A stretch of 64,000 nt of DNA from DASUXY01 sp035301985 (GTDB lineage: Bacteria; Bacillota; Bacilli; Bacillales; Amphibacillaceae): the NCBI GenBank assembly GCA_035301985.1, contig DATGTE010000049.1, positions 43,918 through 107,917 on the forward strand, written 5' to 3'. A program made the position numbers and the translations under genes. Positions 1-8,686 of the stretch are shown piece after piece. Numbering within the stretch: position 1 is the first letter of the stretch; every line of letters begins with the position of its first letter. The notes beneath the pieces were generated by a model. That model was given only the letters and a program-made list of their open reading frames with translations, made no database searches and was not told where the DNA came from.

Positions 1-240
1 AAACGATCGATTTACATGCAGAAAAACCAACATAAAATGGACAATGTTCTCTTGGACCAAAAGCTCGCCGATCATTTACAACCTGAAATGAAGCGGATCA
101 GTCAATTAGAAAGAGATTTAATCAACTATGATATTTCAGATCCATTTGGTGGAAATGTAAAAGTATACGAAGAGACACTAGAGGAAATTGACGAATCGAT
201 CAAATTATTAGTACAAAAACTTCAAAATAATACTTCATAG
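1..240 (+). CDS. ywlE: 3' end of low-molecular-weight protein phosphatase (YwlE type)
   Basis: The reading frame is open from the first base and ends at TAG 238-240, so only the last 79 residues are present. The segment ISDPFGGNVKVYEETLEEI matches the C-terminal Asp-Pro-Phe-Gly-Gly and Tyr-x-x-Thr block of low-molecular-weight tyrosine phosphatases and of YwlE, the protein-arginine phosphatase that counteracts McsB in Bacillus. This aspartate is the general acid of the family. The Cys-x5-Arg active-site loop lies upstream of the window. In Bacillus ywlE precedes rpiB, ywlG and glyA, and that order holds here. Choosing YwlE over a generic phosphatase rests on this synteny. Confidence 0.8.
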   Translation, partial: KRSIYMQKNQHKMDNVLLDQKLADHLQPEMKRISQLERDLINYDISDPFGGNVKVYEETLEEIDESIKLLVQKLQNNTS

Positions 241-287
241 GAAACGAAGATACACAATGGGGTAAAACGTATCGATTTCGTCTACGT

Positions 288-610
288 ATGAAACGGATGT
301 CATTTACAACTATCTTAGCAATCATTACGTACTCATGTAGTGCTTTTTTTCTTTATTATGTGTATGATGATGTAAACGCGCTATGGGATATTTCTGAAGT
401 AGCAAAAAAGTAGTCAAAGTAATCGAATTGATTTGCGAATGGGTTGATCAACAGATCTAAGCGATTCAAAAAAACAGCGACCTAACCACAAGAAGTGGTA
501 GCAATCGTCGAACAAACTTCTGTAGGAACGGAAGTCCGTGCATCAATCCATGAGCAAGCGAGCACAATAGAAAATATCGATCAGTCAGACCATGCATGAA
601 GCGGTCAAAT
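288..610 (+). pseudogene. Decayed methyl-accepting chemotaxis protein relic
   Basis: An ATG at 288 begins a signal-anchor-like stretch (MKRMSFTTILAIITYSCSAF) that stops at TAG about 40 codons in. Further on, near 496-600, a different frame reads EVVAIVEQTSVGTEV followed by IHEQASTIENID. That resembles the signalling hairpin of chemotaxis receptors, which has Val-Glu-Gln/Glu-Thr-Ser and Gln-Glu-Gln-Ala-Ser-x-Ile-Glu-x-Ile. Stops interrupt every frame between the two pieces and most of the middle is missing. I read this as a receptor gene that has lost its middle and its frame. The N-terminal match is weak and the C-terminal one moderate. Nothing else is seen between ywlE and rpiB. Confidence 0.45.
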
Positions 611-781
611 CGAACAATTGAAAACGCACATGAAACCATTTGATGTGTCCTCGTAAATGAATGAGACTTTGAGAAAATACATACCTTACGATGATTGACG
701 AGGTGTGCCAAAAAAAGCGGACGTTTTCTCCTGTATAATAAAGAACAATTGCCTACATCAATGAAAGGAAGTGACATAAAG

Positions 782-1234
782 ATGAAAGTCATTTTATCAG
801 CTGATCATGCAGGTGTAACCATTCGAAATGAAGTGAAAAAACTGCTGGATGACATGGAAATCGATTATGAAGATACAGGGTGTAGTTGTGAAGCATCTGT
901 AGACTATCCTGACTATGCTCTACCAGCTGCTGAACGTGTCGCTAATGGTGAATTTGATTATGGAATTTTAATTTGTGGGACAGGTATCGGCATGTCCATC
1001 GCTGCTAATAAGGTGAATGGCGTTCGCTGTGCATTAGTGCATGATGTATTTAGTGCTAAATCAACTCGCCAGCATAACAATGCTAACATACTTGCGATGG
1101 GTGAGCGTGTGATTGGCCCTGGATTAGCAAGAGAAATTGTCAAAACTTTTCTAGAAACTGACTTTGATGGTGGACGACATGAACGACGTGTCGGAAAAAT
1201 CACTACCTACGAACAACAACATAAAACAGTTTGA
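782..1234 (+). CDS. rpiB: Ribose-5-phosphate isomerase B
   Basis: This 150-residue protein interconverts ribose-5-phosphate and ribulose-5-phosphate in the pentose phosphate pathway, in the cytosol. It starts with MKVILSADHAG, the phosphate/substrate loop of the RpiB/LacAB family, and carries ICGTGIGMSIAANK, which holds the catalytic cysteine and the anion-hole glycines. HDVFSAKSTRQHNNANILAMG is the usual C-terminal substrate motif. The ATG at 782 follows AAAGGAAG with normal spacing. A longer in-frame reading from 695 adds residues with no family counterpart. It sits in the conserved ywlE-rpiB-ywlG-glyA order. A TATAAT at 734-739 could be its -10 element, though no good -35 is visible. Confidence 0.93.
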   Translation: MKVILSADHAGVTIRNEVKKLLDDMEIDYEDTGCSCEASVDYPDYALPAAERVANGEFDYGILICGTGIGMSIAANKVNGVRCALVHDVFSAKSTRQHNNANILAMGERVIGPGLAREIVKTFLETDFDGGRHERRVGKITTYEQQHKTV

Positions 1235-1291
1235 TTTTCAATTATGAAGGTTGTTCACTCTTTTAGTCCATCAATCGGCAGGTGAAATGAA

Positions 1292-1843
1292 ATGGGGAAG
1301 ATATTGAAACATGTAGAAAAAGATATCGACGCCCTTGTTTCGGAATGGGTGGAGAGTTCTTATTTACAACAGGATGATTTATTTGTCATCGGCTGTTCGA
1401 CAAGTGAAGTTGCCGGTGAACGAATCGGTACAGCAGGAAGTGAAGACATCGCTTTTCAAATCTTTCAAGGACTGCAAAAGCTAAAACAGATGACAAATGT
1501 TCATCTTGTGTTTCAATGTTGTGAACATTTGAATCGTGCCTTAGTAATGGAAAAAGAGACGATGGAAACATATGAGCTCGAAGAAGTAGCCGTGATTCCC
1601 GTTCCATCAGCAGGGGGGTCAATGGCATCTTTTGCTTATAAACAATTTACAGAACCAGTCGTCGTTGAAACCATCCAAGCTCATGCTGGCATCGATATTG
1701 GTGAAACGATGATTGGAATGCAGCTGAAGCATGTAGCCGTACCTTTGCGTCTGCAGCAGCGTTCGATTGGACATGCACGTTTAAGTGGTGCGCGAACGAG
1801 ACCGAAGTACATCGGAGGTAAACGGGCAATCTATAAAGTGTAA
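1292..1843 (+). CDS. ywlG: UPF0340 family protein (YwlG/TIGR01440)
   Basis: This 183-residue cytosolic protein belongs to the UPF0340/TIGR01440 family, whose biochemical function is not established. The N-terminal helices are followed by FVIGCSTSEVAGERIGTAGS, a glycine- and serine-rich loop typical of the family. The central CCEHLNRALVME and the C-terminal block ending in RPKYIGGKRAIY are also family hallmarks. The ATG at 1292 follows GGTGAAATGA. It lies 57 bases after rpiB and 139 bases before glyA, the arrangement seen in Bacillus. No signal peptide or membrane segment is present. Family membership is firm; function is unknown. Confidence 0.85.
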   Translation: MGKILKHVEKDIDALVSEWVESSYLQQDDLFVIGCSTSEVAGERIGTAGSEDIAFQIFQGLQKLKQMTNVHLVFQCCEHLNRALVMEKETMETYELEEVAVIPVPSAGGSMASFAYKQFTEPVVVETIQAHAGIDIGETMIGMQLKHVAVPLRLQQRSIGHARLSGARTRPKYIGGKRAIYKV

Positions 1844-1982
1844 TCATAACAGCATGGCACCCCATGTACCATGAGAGGAAGTCTGTTCGGTAAAAGTCAT
1901 TCAAACGATTGATCAATAAAAGGATCTCAGTTGCTGAAGTATATGGAAACATCTTATGAAATGATTATGGGAGGTTTTTGTT

Positions 1983-3248
1983 TTGAATCAAGTGAAGCAG
2001 TTAAATCCTGAATTAACTCATGTTAAACAAAGTGATCCTGATTTATATCAGGCGATCCAAGCGGAAAAAAAACGTCAACAAGACAAAATTGAACTCATCG
2101 CTTCAGAAAATTTTGTATCTGAAGCTGTTATGGAAGCCATGGGCTCTGTATTGACGAATAAATATGCAGAAGGTTACCCAGGCAAAAGATATTATGGTGG
2201 ATGCGAGCATGTCGATGTTGCAGAAAATTTAGCTCGTGACCGTGCCAAACAACTATTTGGCGCTGAGCATGTCAATGTTCAGCCCCATTCAGGTGCCCAA
2301 GCAAACATGGCTGTTTATTTTTCTGTTTTAGAACCGGGTGATACCGTTCTCGGCATGAACTTAAGCCACGGTGGACACTTGACACACGGCAGTCCAGTGA
2401 ATTTCAGCGGAGAGTTGTATAACTTTGTTGAGTACGGAGTCGATCGAGAAACGGAACAACTTGATTACGATGTCGTCCTTGAAAAGGCTAAAGAAGTGCA
2501 CCCCAAATTAATTGTTGCCGGTGCGAGTGCTTATTCGCGTGAAATTGATTTTGCCAAATTTCGTGAAATTGCCGATCATGTCGGAGCTTATTTAATGGTT
2601 GATATGGCGCATATCGCAGGGCTCGTTGCAGCAGGCATCCATCAAAATCCTGTTCCATATGCCGATTTTGTAACGACGACAACGCATAAAACATTGCGTG
2701 GTCCTCGTGGTGGGATGATTTTATGCAAACAGGAATATGGTAAAAAAATCGATAAATCTGTCTTTCCAGGTATTCAAGGCGGCCCGTTAATGCATATCAT
2801 CGCAGCGAAGGCAACATCTTTTCAAGAGGCATTATCTGCTGACTTTAAAGAATATGCGACGCAAATCGTAAAAAACGCTCAAGCATTGAGTGAAGCCTTG
2901 ATTGCAGAAGGTATTCGCATCGTTTCTGGTGGGACAGACAACCATTTATTACTACTAGACGTTACTCCACTGGGATTGACTGGAAATATAGCTGAAGGCG
3001 TCTTAGATCAAGTTGGGATTACAACGAACAAAAATACAATTCCATACGACACAGAAAGTCCATTTGTGACAAGTGGTGTTCGGATTGGAACTGCAGCTGT
3101 TACGACTCGTGGTTTTAAAGAAGAAGAGATGAAAGAAATCGCACGGATGATGTCGCTGACCTTAAAAAATCACGACGATCCAAAAACGTTGAACAAAGCG
3201 GCTGAAAGTGTACAAGCATTGACAAAACAATTTCCATTATACGAATAA
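1983..3248 (+). CDS. glyA: Serine hydroxymethyltransferase
   Basis: This PLP enzyme converts serine and tetrahydrofolate to glycine and 5,10-methylene-tetrahydrofolate, the main one-carbon source of the cell. The 421-residue length is close to that of bacterial GlyA. Visible motifs are ELIASENFVS near the N-terminus, YAEGYPGKRYYGGCEH, the aspartate in VDMAHIAGL, and the PLP-binding lysine in TTTTHKTLRGPRGG (Lys236). I chose the TTG at 1983 because GGGAGG at 1969-1974 lies 8 bases ahead of it. No ATG upstream is in frame. A strong hairpin terminator follows, so upp is transcribed separately. Confidence 0.97.
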   Translation: MNQVKQLNPELTHVKQSDPDLYQAIQAEKKRQQDKIELIASENFVSEAVMEAMGSVLTNKYAEGYPGKRYYGGCEHVDVAENLARDRAKQLFGAEHVNVQPHSGAQANMAVYFSVLEPGDTVLGMNLSHGGHLTHGSPVNFSGELYNFVEYGVDRETEQLDYDVVLEKAKEVHPKLIVAGASAYSREIDFAKFREIADHVGAYLMVDMAHIAGLVAAGIHQNPVPYADFVTTTTHKTLRGPRGGMILCKQEYGKKIDKSVFPGIQGGPLMHIIAAKATSFQEALSADFKEYATQIVKNAQALSEALIAEGIRIVSGGTDNHLLLLDVTPLGLTGNIAEGVLDQVGITTNKNTIPYDTESPFVTSGVRIGTAAVTTRGFKEEEMKEIARMMSLTLKNHDDPKTLNKAAESVQALTKQFPLYE

Positions 3249-3250
3249 TC

Positions 3251-3292
3251 AAAATGAGGATACTTCCGTGGAATAGGAGGTATCCTCATTTT
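3251..3292 (+). terminator. Intrinsic terminator of glyA
   Basis: AAAATGAGGATAC at 3251-3263 pairs with TATCCTCATTTT at 3281-3292. The 3' arm itself ends in TTTT. Because the arm is A-rich on one side and T-rich on the other, it could work in both directions. Confidence 0.8.
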
Positions 3293-3494
3293 ATGTTCCT
3301 AAAACTCATTTTAAGCGGTGACTTATGATGGTCGATGATTTATGGCCTTTATTGGTCATGTTACTTTGAGTCGTTTTACACGAAATGGGTCTGTGAGTAT
3401 GCAATGAGTATCGTTATGTTCCCATACGATGGGTCTATGGTCTATATGTAAAGAAGTCGTTATTTCTAGAAAATTCGGCAGTTTTATGCACCTC

Positions 3495-3523
3495 TTGAAT
3501 CATTGTCTATTTTTCAGTACAAT
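3495..3523 (+). promoter_or_regulatory. Sigma-A promoter for upp
   Basis: TTGAAT at 3495-3500 and TACAAT at 3518-3523 are separated by exactly 17 bases, about 40 bases before the upp start. The rest of the glyA-upp gap (3293-3494) shows no gene. Confidence 0.65.
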
Positions 3524-3561
3524 TTTAGGGATGTTAAAAATTTGAGGGAGTGATCAGCAAG

Positions 3562-4191
3562 ATGGGAAAAGTTCACGTACTTGATCATCCGTTAATTCAA
3601 CATAAATTAACGTACATAAGAAATAAACATACTGGAACGAAGGAATTTCGCGAGCTCGTTGATGAAGTAGCCATGTTGATGGCATTTGAAATTACAAGAA
3701 ATCTTTCCTTGCAAAATATCGAGGTGGAAACACCGGTTACACAAGCACAAGCAAAAATTTTAGCGGGAAAAAAGATCGGTCTCATCCCGATTCTCCGGGC
3801 AGGGCTAGGCATGGTAGATGGGATGCTTAGATTACTTCCTGCAGCACGTGTTGGTCATGTAGGATTATATCGTGACCCAGAAACGCTACAACCTGTCGAA
3901 TATTATATCAAATTACCGAATGATATTTCTGATCGTGAATTAATCGTTCTCGATCCGATGTTAGCGACGGGTGGATCTGCCAATGACGCGATTCATTCAT
4001 TGAAAAAACGTGGTGCGAAACATATCCGTCTCATGTGTCTCGTCGGTGCCCCAGAGGGTGTAGAAGTCATTAAAGAAGAGCATCCAGATGTCGATATCTA
4101 TTTAGCAGCTTTAGATGAAAAATTGGATGAAAGAGGCTATATCGTTCCAGGTCTTGGTGATGCAGGCGATCGTTTGTTCGGTACGAAATAA
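3562..4191 (+). CDS. upp: Uracil phosphoribosyltransferase
   Basis: Upp salvages uracil by joining it to PRPP to give UMP. The protein begins MGKVHVLDHPLIQHKLTYIR, the canonical Upp opening, and carries IPILRAGLGMVDG, the PRPP-binding loop VLDPMLATGGSA and the C-terminal uracil-binding block RGYIVPGLGDAGDRLFGTK. From the ATG at 3562 it is 209 residues, the standard length. A GTG at 3550 is in frame but falls inside the AGGGAGTGATC ribosome site, so 3562 is preferred. It has its own promoter and ends in the 4226-4267 hairpin. Confidence 0.97.
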   Translation: MGKVHVLDHPLIQHKLTYIRNKHTGTKEFRELVDEVAMLMAFEITRNLSLQNIEVETPVTQAQAKILAGKKIGLIPILRAGLGMVDGMLRLLPAARVGHVGLYRDPETLQPVEYYIKLPNDISDRELIVLDPMLATGGSANDAIHSLKKRGAKHIRLMCLVGAPEGVEVIKEEHPDVDIYLAALDEKLDERGYIVPGLGDAGDRLFGTK

Positions 4192-4225
4192 AATTTCATA
4201 ACACGAATTTTCTTCAATGTATGTT

Positions 4226-4267
4226 TCCCCTTTTATAACAAATGCTATATGAAAAGGGGATTTTTTT
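4226..4267 (+). terminator. Terminator of upp that overlaps the next gene's ribosome site
   Basis: TCCCCTTTT at 4227-4235 pairs with AAAAGGGGA at 4252-4260 and is followed by seven T. The T-run ends directly at the ATG (4268) of the protease gene, so the 3' arm AAAAGGGGA is also the only SD-like sequence for that gene. Confidence 0.75.
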
Positions 4268-6484
4268 ATGTCGAATGTTCATAAACGGTTTATATTATTG
4301 CTATTCACTTTGAGTGGAATGTTATTTACGTCTTGGTCTGTACAAGGTGAGAGCATCACCAAAGATGAACAATCGATTATTGTTGAGGTTACTGGTGATT
4401 CACATGAACATAAGAATTATATAGCAGAGTACTATCCAGCGGTAGAAGTCGTATCTGTTTACGACACTTTGTTTAATGGTTTGGCTCTACAAGCAGATTC
4501 TAAACAACTTGAAAAAGTCATTTCACTTGATTTTATTAAAGCTGTCCATGCTGTTGAAACATATCGGGCACATACGTTGGAAAAATCCCGTCCCTTGGAC
4601 ACGTTGCATCACTTGGAGAAGTTGTATCCTCACGCCGTAATTCCGGGGCACATCAATCAGACAACCTATACTGGAAAAGGAGTAACCGTCGGTGTCATCG
4701 ACACAGGAATACAATACGATCATCCTGATTTAAAAAAGAATTATGTGGGCGGTTATGATGTCGTAGATTTTGATGATGACCCGATGGAAACGACTGAAGA
4801 AGAAGGGATGCCGACGATTCATGGCACTCATGTTGCAGGGATTATTGGGGCGAATGGTTTGTTACAGGGAGTCGCTCCTGATGCTGATATCCGTGCTTAT
4901 CGAGCATTAGGACCTGGAGGAATTGGAACATCGATTCAAGTCATCGCCGCAATGGAAGAAGCGATTCGTGATGGGGTGGATGTTATGAATTTATCCCTAG
5001 GAAATGCAGTGAATGGACCTGATTATCCAACAAGTATCGCTGTGAATCGAGCAATTGAACTCGGCGTATCGGTTGTTGTTGCAAATGGAAATGATGGCCC
5101 AGATCGTTGGACAGTAGGTGCTCCAGCTACTTCGTCAAAAGCATTGTCTGTTGGGGCTTACCGTGAACAAGAAATGATTCCATATGGGTATGAACCACAG
5201 ACGGACCGTTCAATTCCCCTTGCATTGATGATTGGTTCCATCCCTTGGCAATTAGAGAAAAGTTACCCCGTTGTTCATGTTTCATCCCAGCAATGGGAAG
5301 GGAATATGAATGGAAAAATAGCCTTAATCCAACGTGGGGAAACGCACTTTTATGAACTGGCTAAACGAGCAGAAGAAAACGGAGCAGTTGCAGTTCTTAT
5401 CTATAATCATGACAAAGGTTTATTCAATGGGTCGATTATGAATGAAGATGCACCTGTTAATATCCCAGTAGCAGCGATTACGAAAAAAGATGGTTTGTGG
5501 CTCCAAGAGCGAGGTGAAATATGGCTTGAAACAAAATTCAAAGAAATGGCGGAAGGTGTAGCCGATTTCAGTTCACGTGGACCGGTAACGATGAATTGGG
5601 CGATTAAACCCGATTTATTAGCACCGGGAACAAACATCATTAGTACTGTTCCCAATGGTTATCAAGCTTTGCAAGGAACGAGCATGGCCGCACCCCATGT
5701 CACAGGGGCGATTGCACTTCTCAAGGAAGCGCATCCTGATTGGTCACATGAACAAATCGCTGGGTCTTTGCAAACGACTGCTCGTATCCTCTTTGATGAG
5801 GATAAGTCGCCTCTTGATCCGACCATACAAGGACAAGGCATGATTCAACCTCTTGAAGCTTTAAAAACAGATACGATTATATACAATTCGTCTTTGTCCT
5901 TTGGAAAGATGAGCGGGTATCGTCCATCACAAAGCGTAGAGTTAATCGTCGAAAATATGTCGAATCGTGCGCAAACCTATTCATTTGATATACCGTATAA
6001 ACAAAAAGGGGTCAGTTGGAAACTGCCACAATCCTTTACACTAGAAAAACAAGAGAGAGCCACGATCCCGATTGAGTTGCAAGTGACTTCACCGGTTGTT
6101 GATCAAGGAATCCACCAAGGCTGGTTAACCATGCAGTCACATGATGATACGTATCATATACCGTACCTATTTATGAATGAAACGGCTGATTATCCAAAAG
6201 CTATGGGTTTTGAATTTTCACTAGAACCTTTTTCGGATGACGCATATCAATATCAGCTATACGTAACCGAGCCAATTAAACATCTAAACATTGAATTGTA
6301 CGACCCAGATACAATCATTTATAAAGGAAGTTTACTGTCGACAAATGAGGTTGAAGTTGGAATGAATGAGGGGCAAATCGACACAAAAGACGTACCGTAT
6401 ACAGGGAAATTCCGAGCGCTTATAACGGTTTTACTTGAAGATGGAACATATGAAAATTATGAAACCGAATTGTATATTGATTGA
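4268..6484 (+). CDS. Secreted subtilisin-family serine protease (S8) with PA domain
   Basis: This 738-residue extracellular protease resembles Vpr/minor extracellular proteases. Residues 1-28 form a signal peptide with a hydrophobic core and a cut near Val-Gln-Gly. An I9-type inhibitor prodomain spans roughly 30-110. The S8 catalytic domain has Asp145 (GVIDTGIQYDHPDL), His188 (HGTHVAGIIG), oxyanion Asn275 and Ser472 (GTSMAAPHVTG). A protease-associated insert lies between His and Ser (about 340-430), followed by a C-terminal beta-rich segment (540-738). All catalytic residues are intact. There is no cell-wall anchor or S-layer motif, so it is probably released. The only ribosome site is the 3' arm of the upp terminator. 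It likely degrades protein for nutrition. Confidence 0.92.
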   Translation: MSNVHKRFILLLFTLSGMLFTSWSVQGESITKDEQSIIVEVTGDSHEHKNYIAEYYPAVEVVSVYDTLFNGLALQADSKQLEKVISLDFIKAVHAVETYRAHTLEKSRPLDTLHHLEKLYPHAVIPGHINQTTYTGKGVTVGVIDTGIQYDHPDLKKNYVGGYDVVDFDDDPMETTEEEGMPTIHGTHVAGIIGANGLLQGVAPDADIRAYRALGPGGIGTSIQVIAAMEEAIRDGVDVMNLSLGNAVNGPDYPTSIAVNRAIELGVSVVVANGNDGPDRWTVGAPATSSKALSVGAYREQEMIPYGYEPQTDRSIPLALMIGSIPWQLEKSYPVVHVSSQQWEGNMNGKIALIQRGETHFYELAKRAEENGAVAVLIYNHDKGLFNGSIMNEDAPVNIPVAAITKKDGLWLQERGEIWLETKFKEMAEGVADFSSRGPVTMNWAIKPDLLAPGTNIISTVPNGYQALQGTSMAAPHVTGAIALLKEAHPDWSHEQIAGSLQTTARILFDEDKSPLDPTIQGQGMIQPLEALKTDTIIYNSSLSFGKMSGYRPSQSVELIVENMSNRAQTYSFDIPYKQKGVSWKLPQSFTLEKQERATIPIELQVTSPVVDQGIHQGWLTMQSHDDTYHIPYLFMNETADYPKAMGFEFSLEPFSDDAYQYQLYVTEPIKHLNIELYDPDTIIYKGSLLSTNEVEVGMNEGQIDTKDVPYTGKFRALITVLLEDGTYENYETELYID

Positions 6485-7122
6485 GCAACTTATGTTGCAT
6501 AAACAAGTCGTGTGGAGTGTAAAATGATAACAATCGTATGTACGATAACTTTCAATTTCTACATTTTTCTAATTCGTTCACAAAAAAGTCAAAACTAAGG
6601 AGTCGATTTTCCATTATAATGGCGTATAGTAAGGACTGATGCAGGGCAAATGATCGCATTGCAATAAACACCATTTTCTGGCACACGTTGTGACGAGTTG
6701 GCGATGCTAAAATGATCCATCCATGAACATCATATACTCCACCGAATTCATGACTTGGTAGGAAGATGAATGGTGTCGATATTTAGAGGAAAGTAGCGTC
6801 GTTATCAGCTCAATATAAGAATGAAAGAATTTGGTAAGAATAAAAAGACGAATGATTTCAGAAAGCAATTGACAACAAAGTATGGCTATTGTAAACTTGC
6901 TTAGTGTGGAACAGTGATGAAGGTTTCATAATCCAATGAATTTCGGCTTTTTTGATGCAGATATTACATAATAAATATAGAAGCATTTAGAAAGTAATGT
7001 TCCTCTAACAAACTCGCTTATCAAAAGTTCGAACACCCACAAATGTAGCCTTTTAAAATGGACAACTAAAACCCTATCAACAGTGTATAATAAAGATGAA
7101 ATTTTGGGAGAGAAGAGTAAAG
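6485..7122 (+). other. Long intergenic region ahead of the ATP synthase operon
   Basis: About 640 bases contain no convincing gene; all frames are broken by stops. The region holds a good sigma-A promoter (6869-6897) and a second -10-like TATAAT at 7086-7091 close to atpI. In related genomes a sugar epimerase gene can occupy this site, but I found no recognisable remnant of one. Confidence 0.5.
6869..6897 (+). promoter_or_regulatory. Sigma-A promoter, candidate for the atp operon
   Basis: TTGACA at 6869-6874 and TAAACT at 6892-6897 are spaced by 17 bases. It lies 226 bases before atpI, giving a long leader. The TATAAT at 7086-7091 may be a second, nearer start, but its best -35 (TGGACA) is 21 bases away. 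Confidence 0.5.
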
Positions 7123-7506
7123 ATGTCGCTTTATGAAAAAGGAATCATTCGACAACGAAAATGGATGCTCTATCTCTTATCCCTAATTGTATTGGGAGCA
7201 GGATTTAGTCCGTACCCGAGATTTTTCTGTGGTCTGTTGTTAGGTAGCGCTGTTAGCTTTTATAATCTATGGTTGCTCCAACGAAATATTCGGCGCTTGG
7301 GTGAAATCGCAGCGACAGAAGGAAAGAGAAAGTTTAGTATAGGATCTATTTCAAGATTTGCTGGGGCCGCATTTGCCGCATTGATGGCACTTCGCTTTGA
7401 AGAATACTTTCATATCGTTGGTGTTGTCATTGGATTAAGTACCTCATATCTCATCATCATAGCCGATGTTGTCACGCGGATTCTTTCCCGAGAAGGTAAT
7501 TTTTAA
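7123..7506 (+). CDS. atpI: ATP synthase protein I
   Basis: AtpI is a small membrane protein that helps assemble the c-ring and is linked to magnesium handling. The 127-residue product has four hydrophobic segments (about 14-32, 35-55, 72-90, 96-116) and a short charged tail. It is first in the operon, as in most Bacillaceae. The ATG at 7123 follows GGGAGAGAAGAG. An in-frame ATG at 7096 lies only a few bases after a -10-like TATAAT and is less likely. Assignment rests on position, length and topology, since AtpI sequences are poorly conserved. Confidence 0.8.
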   Translation: MSLYEKGIIRQRKWMLYLLSLIVLGAGFSPYPRFFCGLLLGSAVSFYNLWLLQRNIRRLGEIAATEGKRKFSIGSISRFAGAAFAALMALRFEEYFHIVGVVIGLSTSYLIIIADVVTRILSREGNF

Positions 7507-7604
7507 CAGAAAAATGAAGTTGAAAATTATATGAAATACTGACATGTATGCGACAACAACGAAATATTCTTCGAGCACAAAACAATATTACCTGAAAAGA
7601 GGTG

Positions 7605-8333
7605 ATGAAACTGGATACGAAGGCACCGATCGTAGAAAATGTATTTGGGATTTCTTGGCTTTCGTTTGACTTAGCGAATGTCCTTATGATTGCACTTGCG
7701 TCGGTCATTGTTTTTGTCCTTAGTGTACTGGCCAGTCGAAATTTACAAATGAAGCCAACAGGCGCACAAAACTTTATGGAATGGTTTATTGATTTTGTAA
7801 AAGGTATGGTTAGCGACACGATGGATTGGAAAACAGGACGTTTATTCTTACCTCTAGGATTAACATTATTTTTATTTATCCTAGTAAGTAACGTGATCGG
7901 AATGGTGACAGCAATCGTAATTGATGATGTAGCATGGTGGAAATCACCAACTGCTGATGCAGGCATAACCTTAACATTAGCTGCCATGGTCGTGTTACTA
8001 TCACATTTTTACGGAATAAAACTAAAAGGATTTAAAGGCTATGGGAAAGGCTTTTTCCAACCGGTCGCTTTTATGTTTCCGTTTAAGATTATTGAGGAAT
8101 TTACAAATACATTAACATTAGGTTTACGTCTATTCGGTAATATGTTTGCAGGTGGTATGTTAACAGCGCTCATCGTCGGCCTAGGGTCTAAAAGTGTCGG
8201 TGGATTTATCCTATCTGCACTGCCAATGATAGCGTGGCAAGGGTACAGTTTGTTCATTGCGGGTATCCAAGCATTTATTTTCACACTGTTGACCATGCTG
8301 TATATCTCGAATAAAGTGACAGAGCAAAGCTGA
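7605..8333 (+). CDS. atpB: ATP synthase Fo subunit a
   Basis: Subunit a forms the two proton half-channels beside the c-ring. The protein has five to six membrane helices and the hallmark NTLTLGLRLFGNMFAGGML, containing the essential arginine in Leu-Arg-Leu. A second conserved block lies near the C-terminus (WQGYSLFIAGIQAFIFTLLTMLYI). The start is uncertain. ATG 7605 overlaps a near-perfect SD (AGAGGTGAT, 7598-7606). CTG 7611 lies 8 bases after GAGG and would give MDTKAPIVEN. GTG 7602 is also in frame. The residue after the NMFA motif is glycine, not the lysine I recall from strict alkaliphiles. Confidence 0.95.
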   Translation: MKLDTKAPIVENVFGISWLSFDLANVLMIALASVIVFVLSVLASRNLQMKPTGAQNFMEWFIDFVKGMVSDTMDWKTGRLFLPLGLTLFLFILVSNVIGMVTAIVIDDVAWWKSPTADAGITLTLAAMVVLLSHFYGIKLKGFKGYGKGFFQPVAFMFPFKIIEEFTNTLTLGLRLFGNMFAGGMLTALIVGLGSKSVGGFILSALPMIAWQGYSLFIAGIQAFIFTLLTMLYISNKVTEQS

Positions 8334-8435
8334 CACAACTTGTACTAACTCATGTATGTTTTAACTTAAGAAATTCATTTTTTCTTAAAGTGAAATAATA
8401 AATTATTAGGAAACTATAAAAGGAGGATTTTTTAA

Positions 8436-8642
8436 ATGGGAGCTTTAGCAGCAGCAATTGCTATAGGTTTAGCAGCATTAGGAGCAGGTCTTGGTATTGG
8501 TATGATTGGTAGTAAAACAGTAGAAGGGATTGCACGTCAACCGGAACTACGTGGGCAGTTAACAATTACGATGTTAATGGGTATCGCGCTCGTAGAGGCT
8601 ATTCCAATTATCGCGGTAGTTATTGCGTTCATGGTGCAGTAA
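8436..8642 (+). CDS. atpE: ATP synthase Fo subunit c
   Basis: This 68-residue two-helix proteolipid forms the proton-driven rotor ring. Helix 1 carries the glycine packing motif at residues 16, 18, 20 and 22 (GAGLGIG). The polar loop is ARQPELRGQ. Helix 2 carries the proton-binding Glu54 in ALVEAIPI. No polar sodium-binding pattern is evident, so it is probably proton-coupled. The ATG follows a strong AAAAGGAGGA site. An inverted repeat (CTTAAGAAA with TTTCTTAA, about 8367-8388) lies just upstream, and a stem-loop at 8687-8721 follows. Both may help make c more abundant than its neighbours. Confidence 0.97.
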   Translation: MGALAAAIAIGLAALGAGLGIGMIGSKTVEGIARQPELRGQLTITMLMGIALVEAIPIIAVVIAFMVQ

Positions 8643-8686
8643 TTATTGCATAACGTTTCGCGAATAATGCTTGTTAACAAATAAAC

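Noticed and set aside
466..792. Open minus-strand frame of about 108 codons opposite the chemotaxis relic
   Set aside because: No ribosome site, unusual Cys/Arg/His-rich composition and no recognisable motif; it overlaps the rpiB start region and is an antisense shadow.
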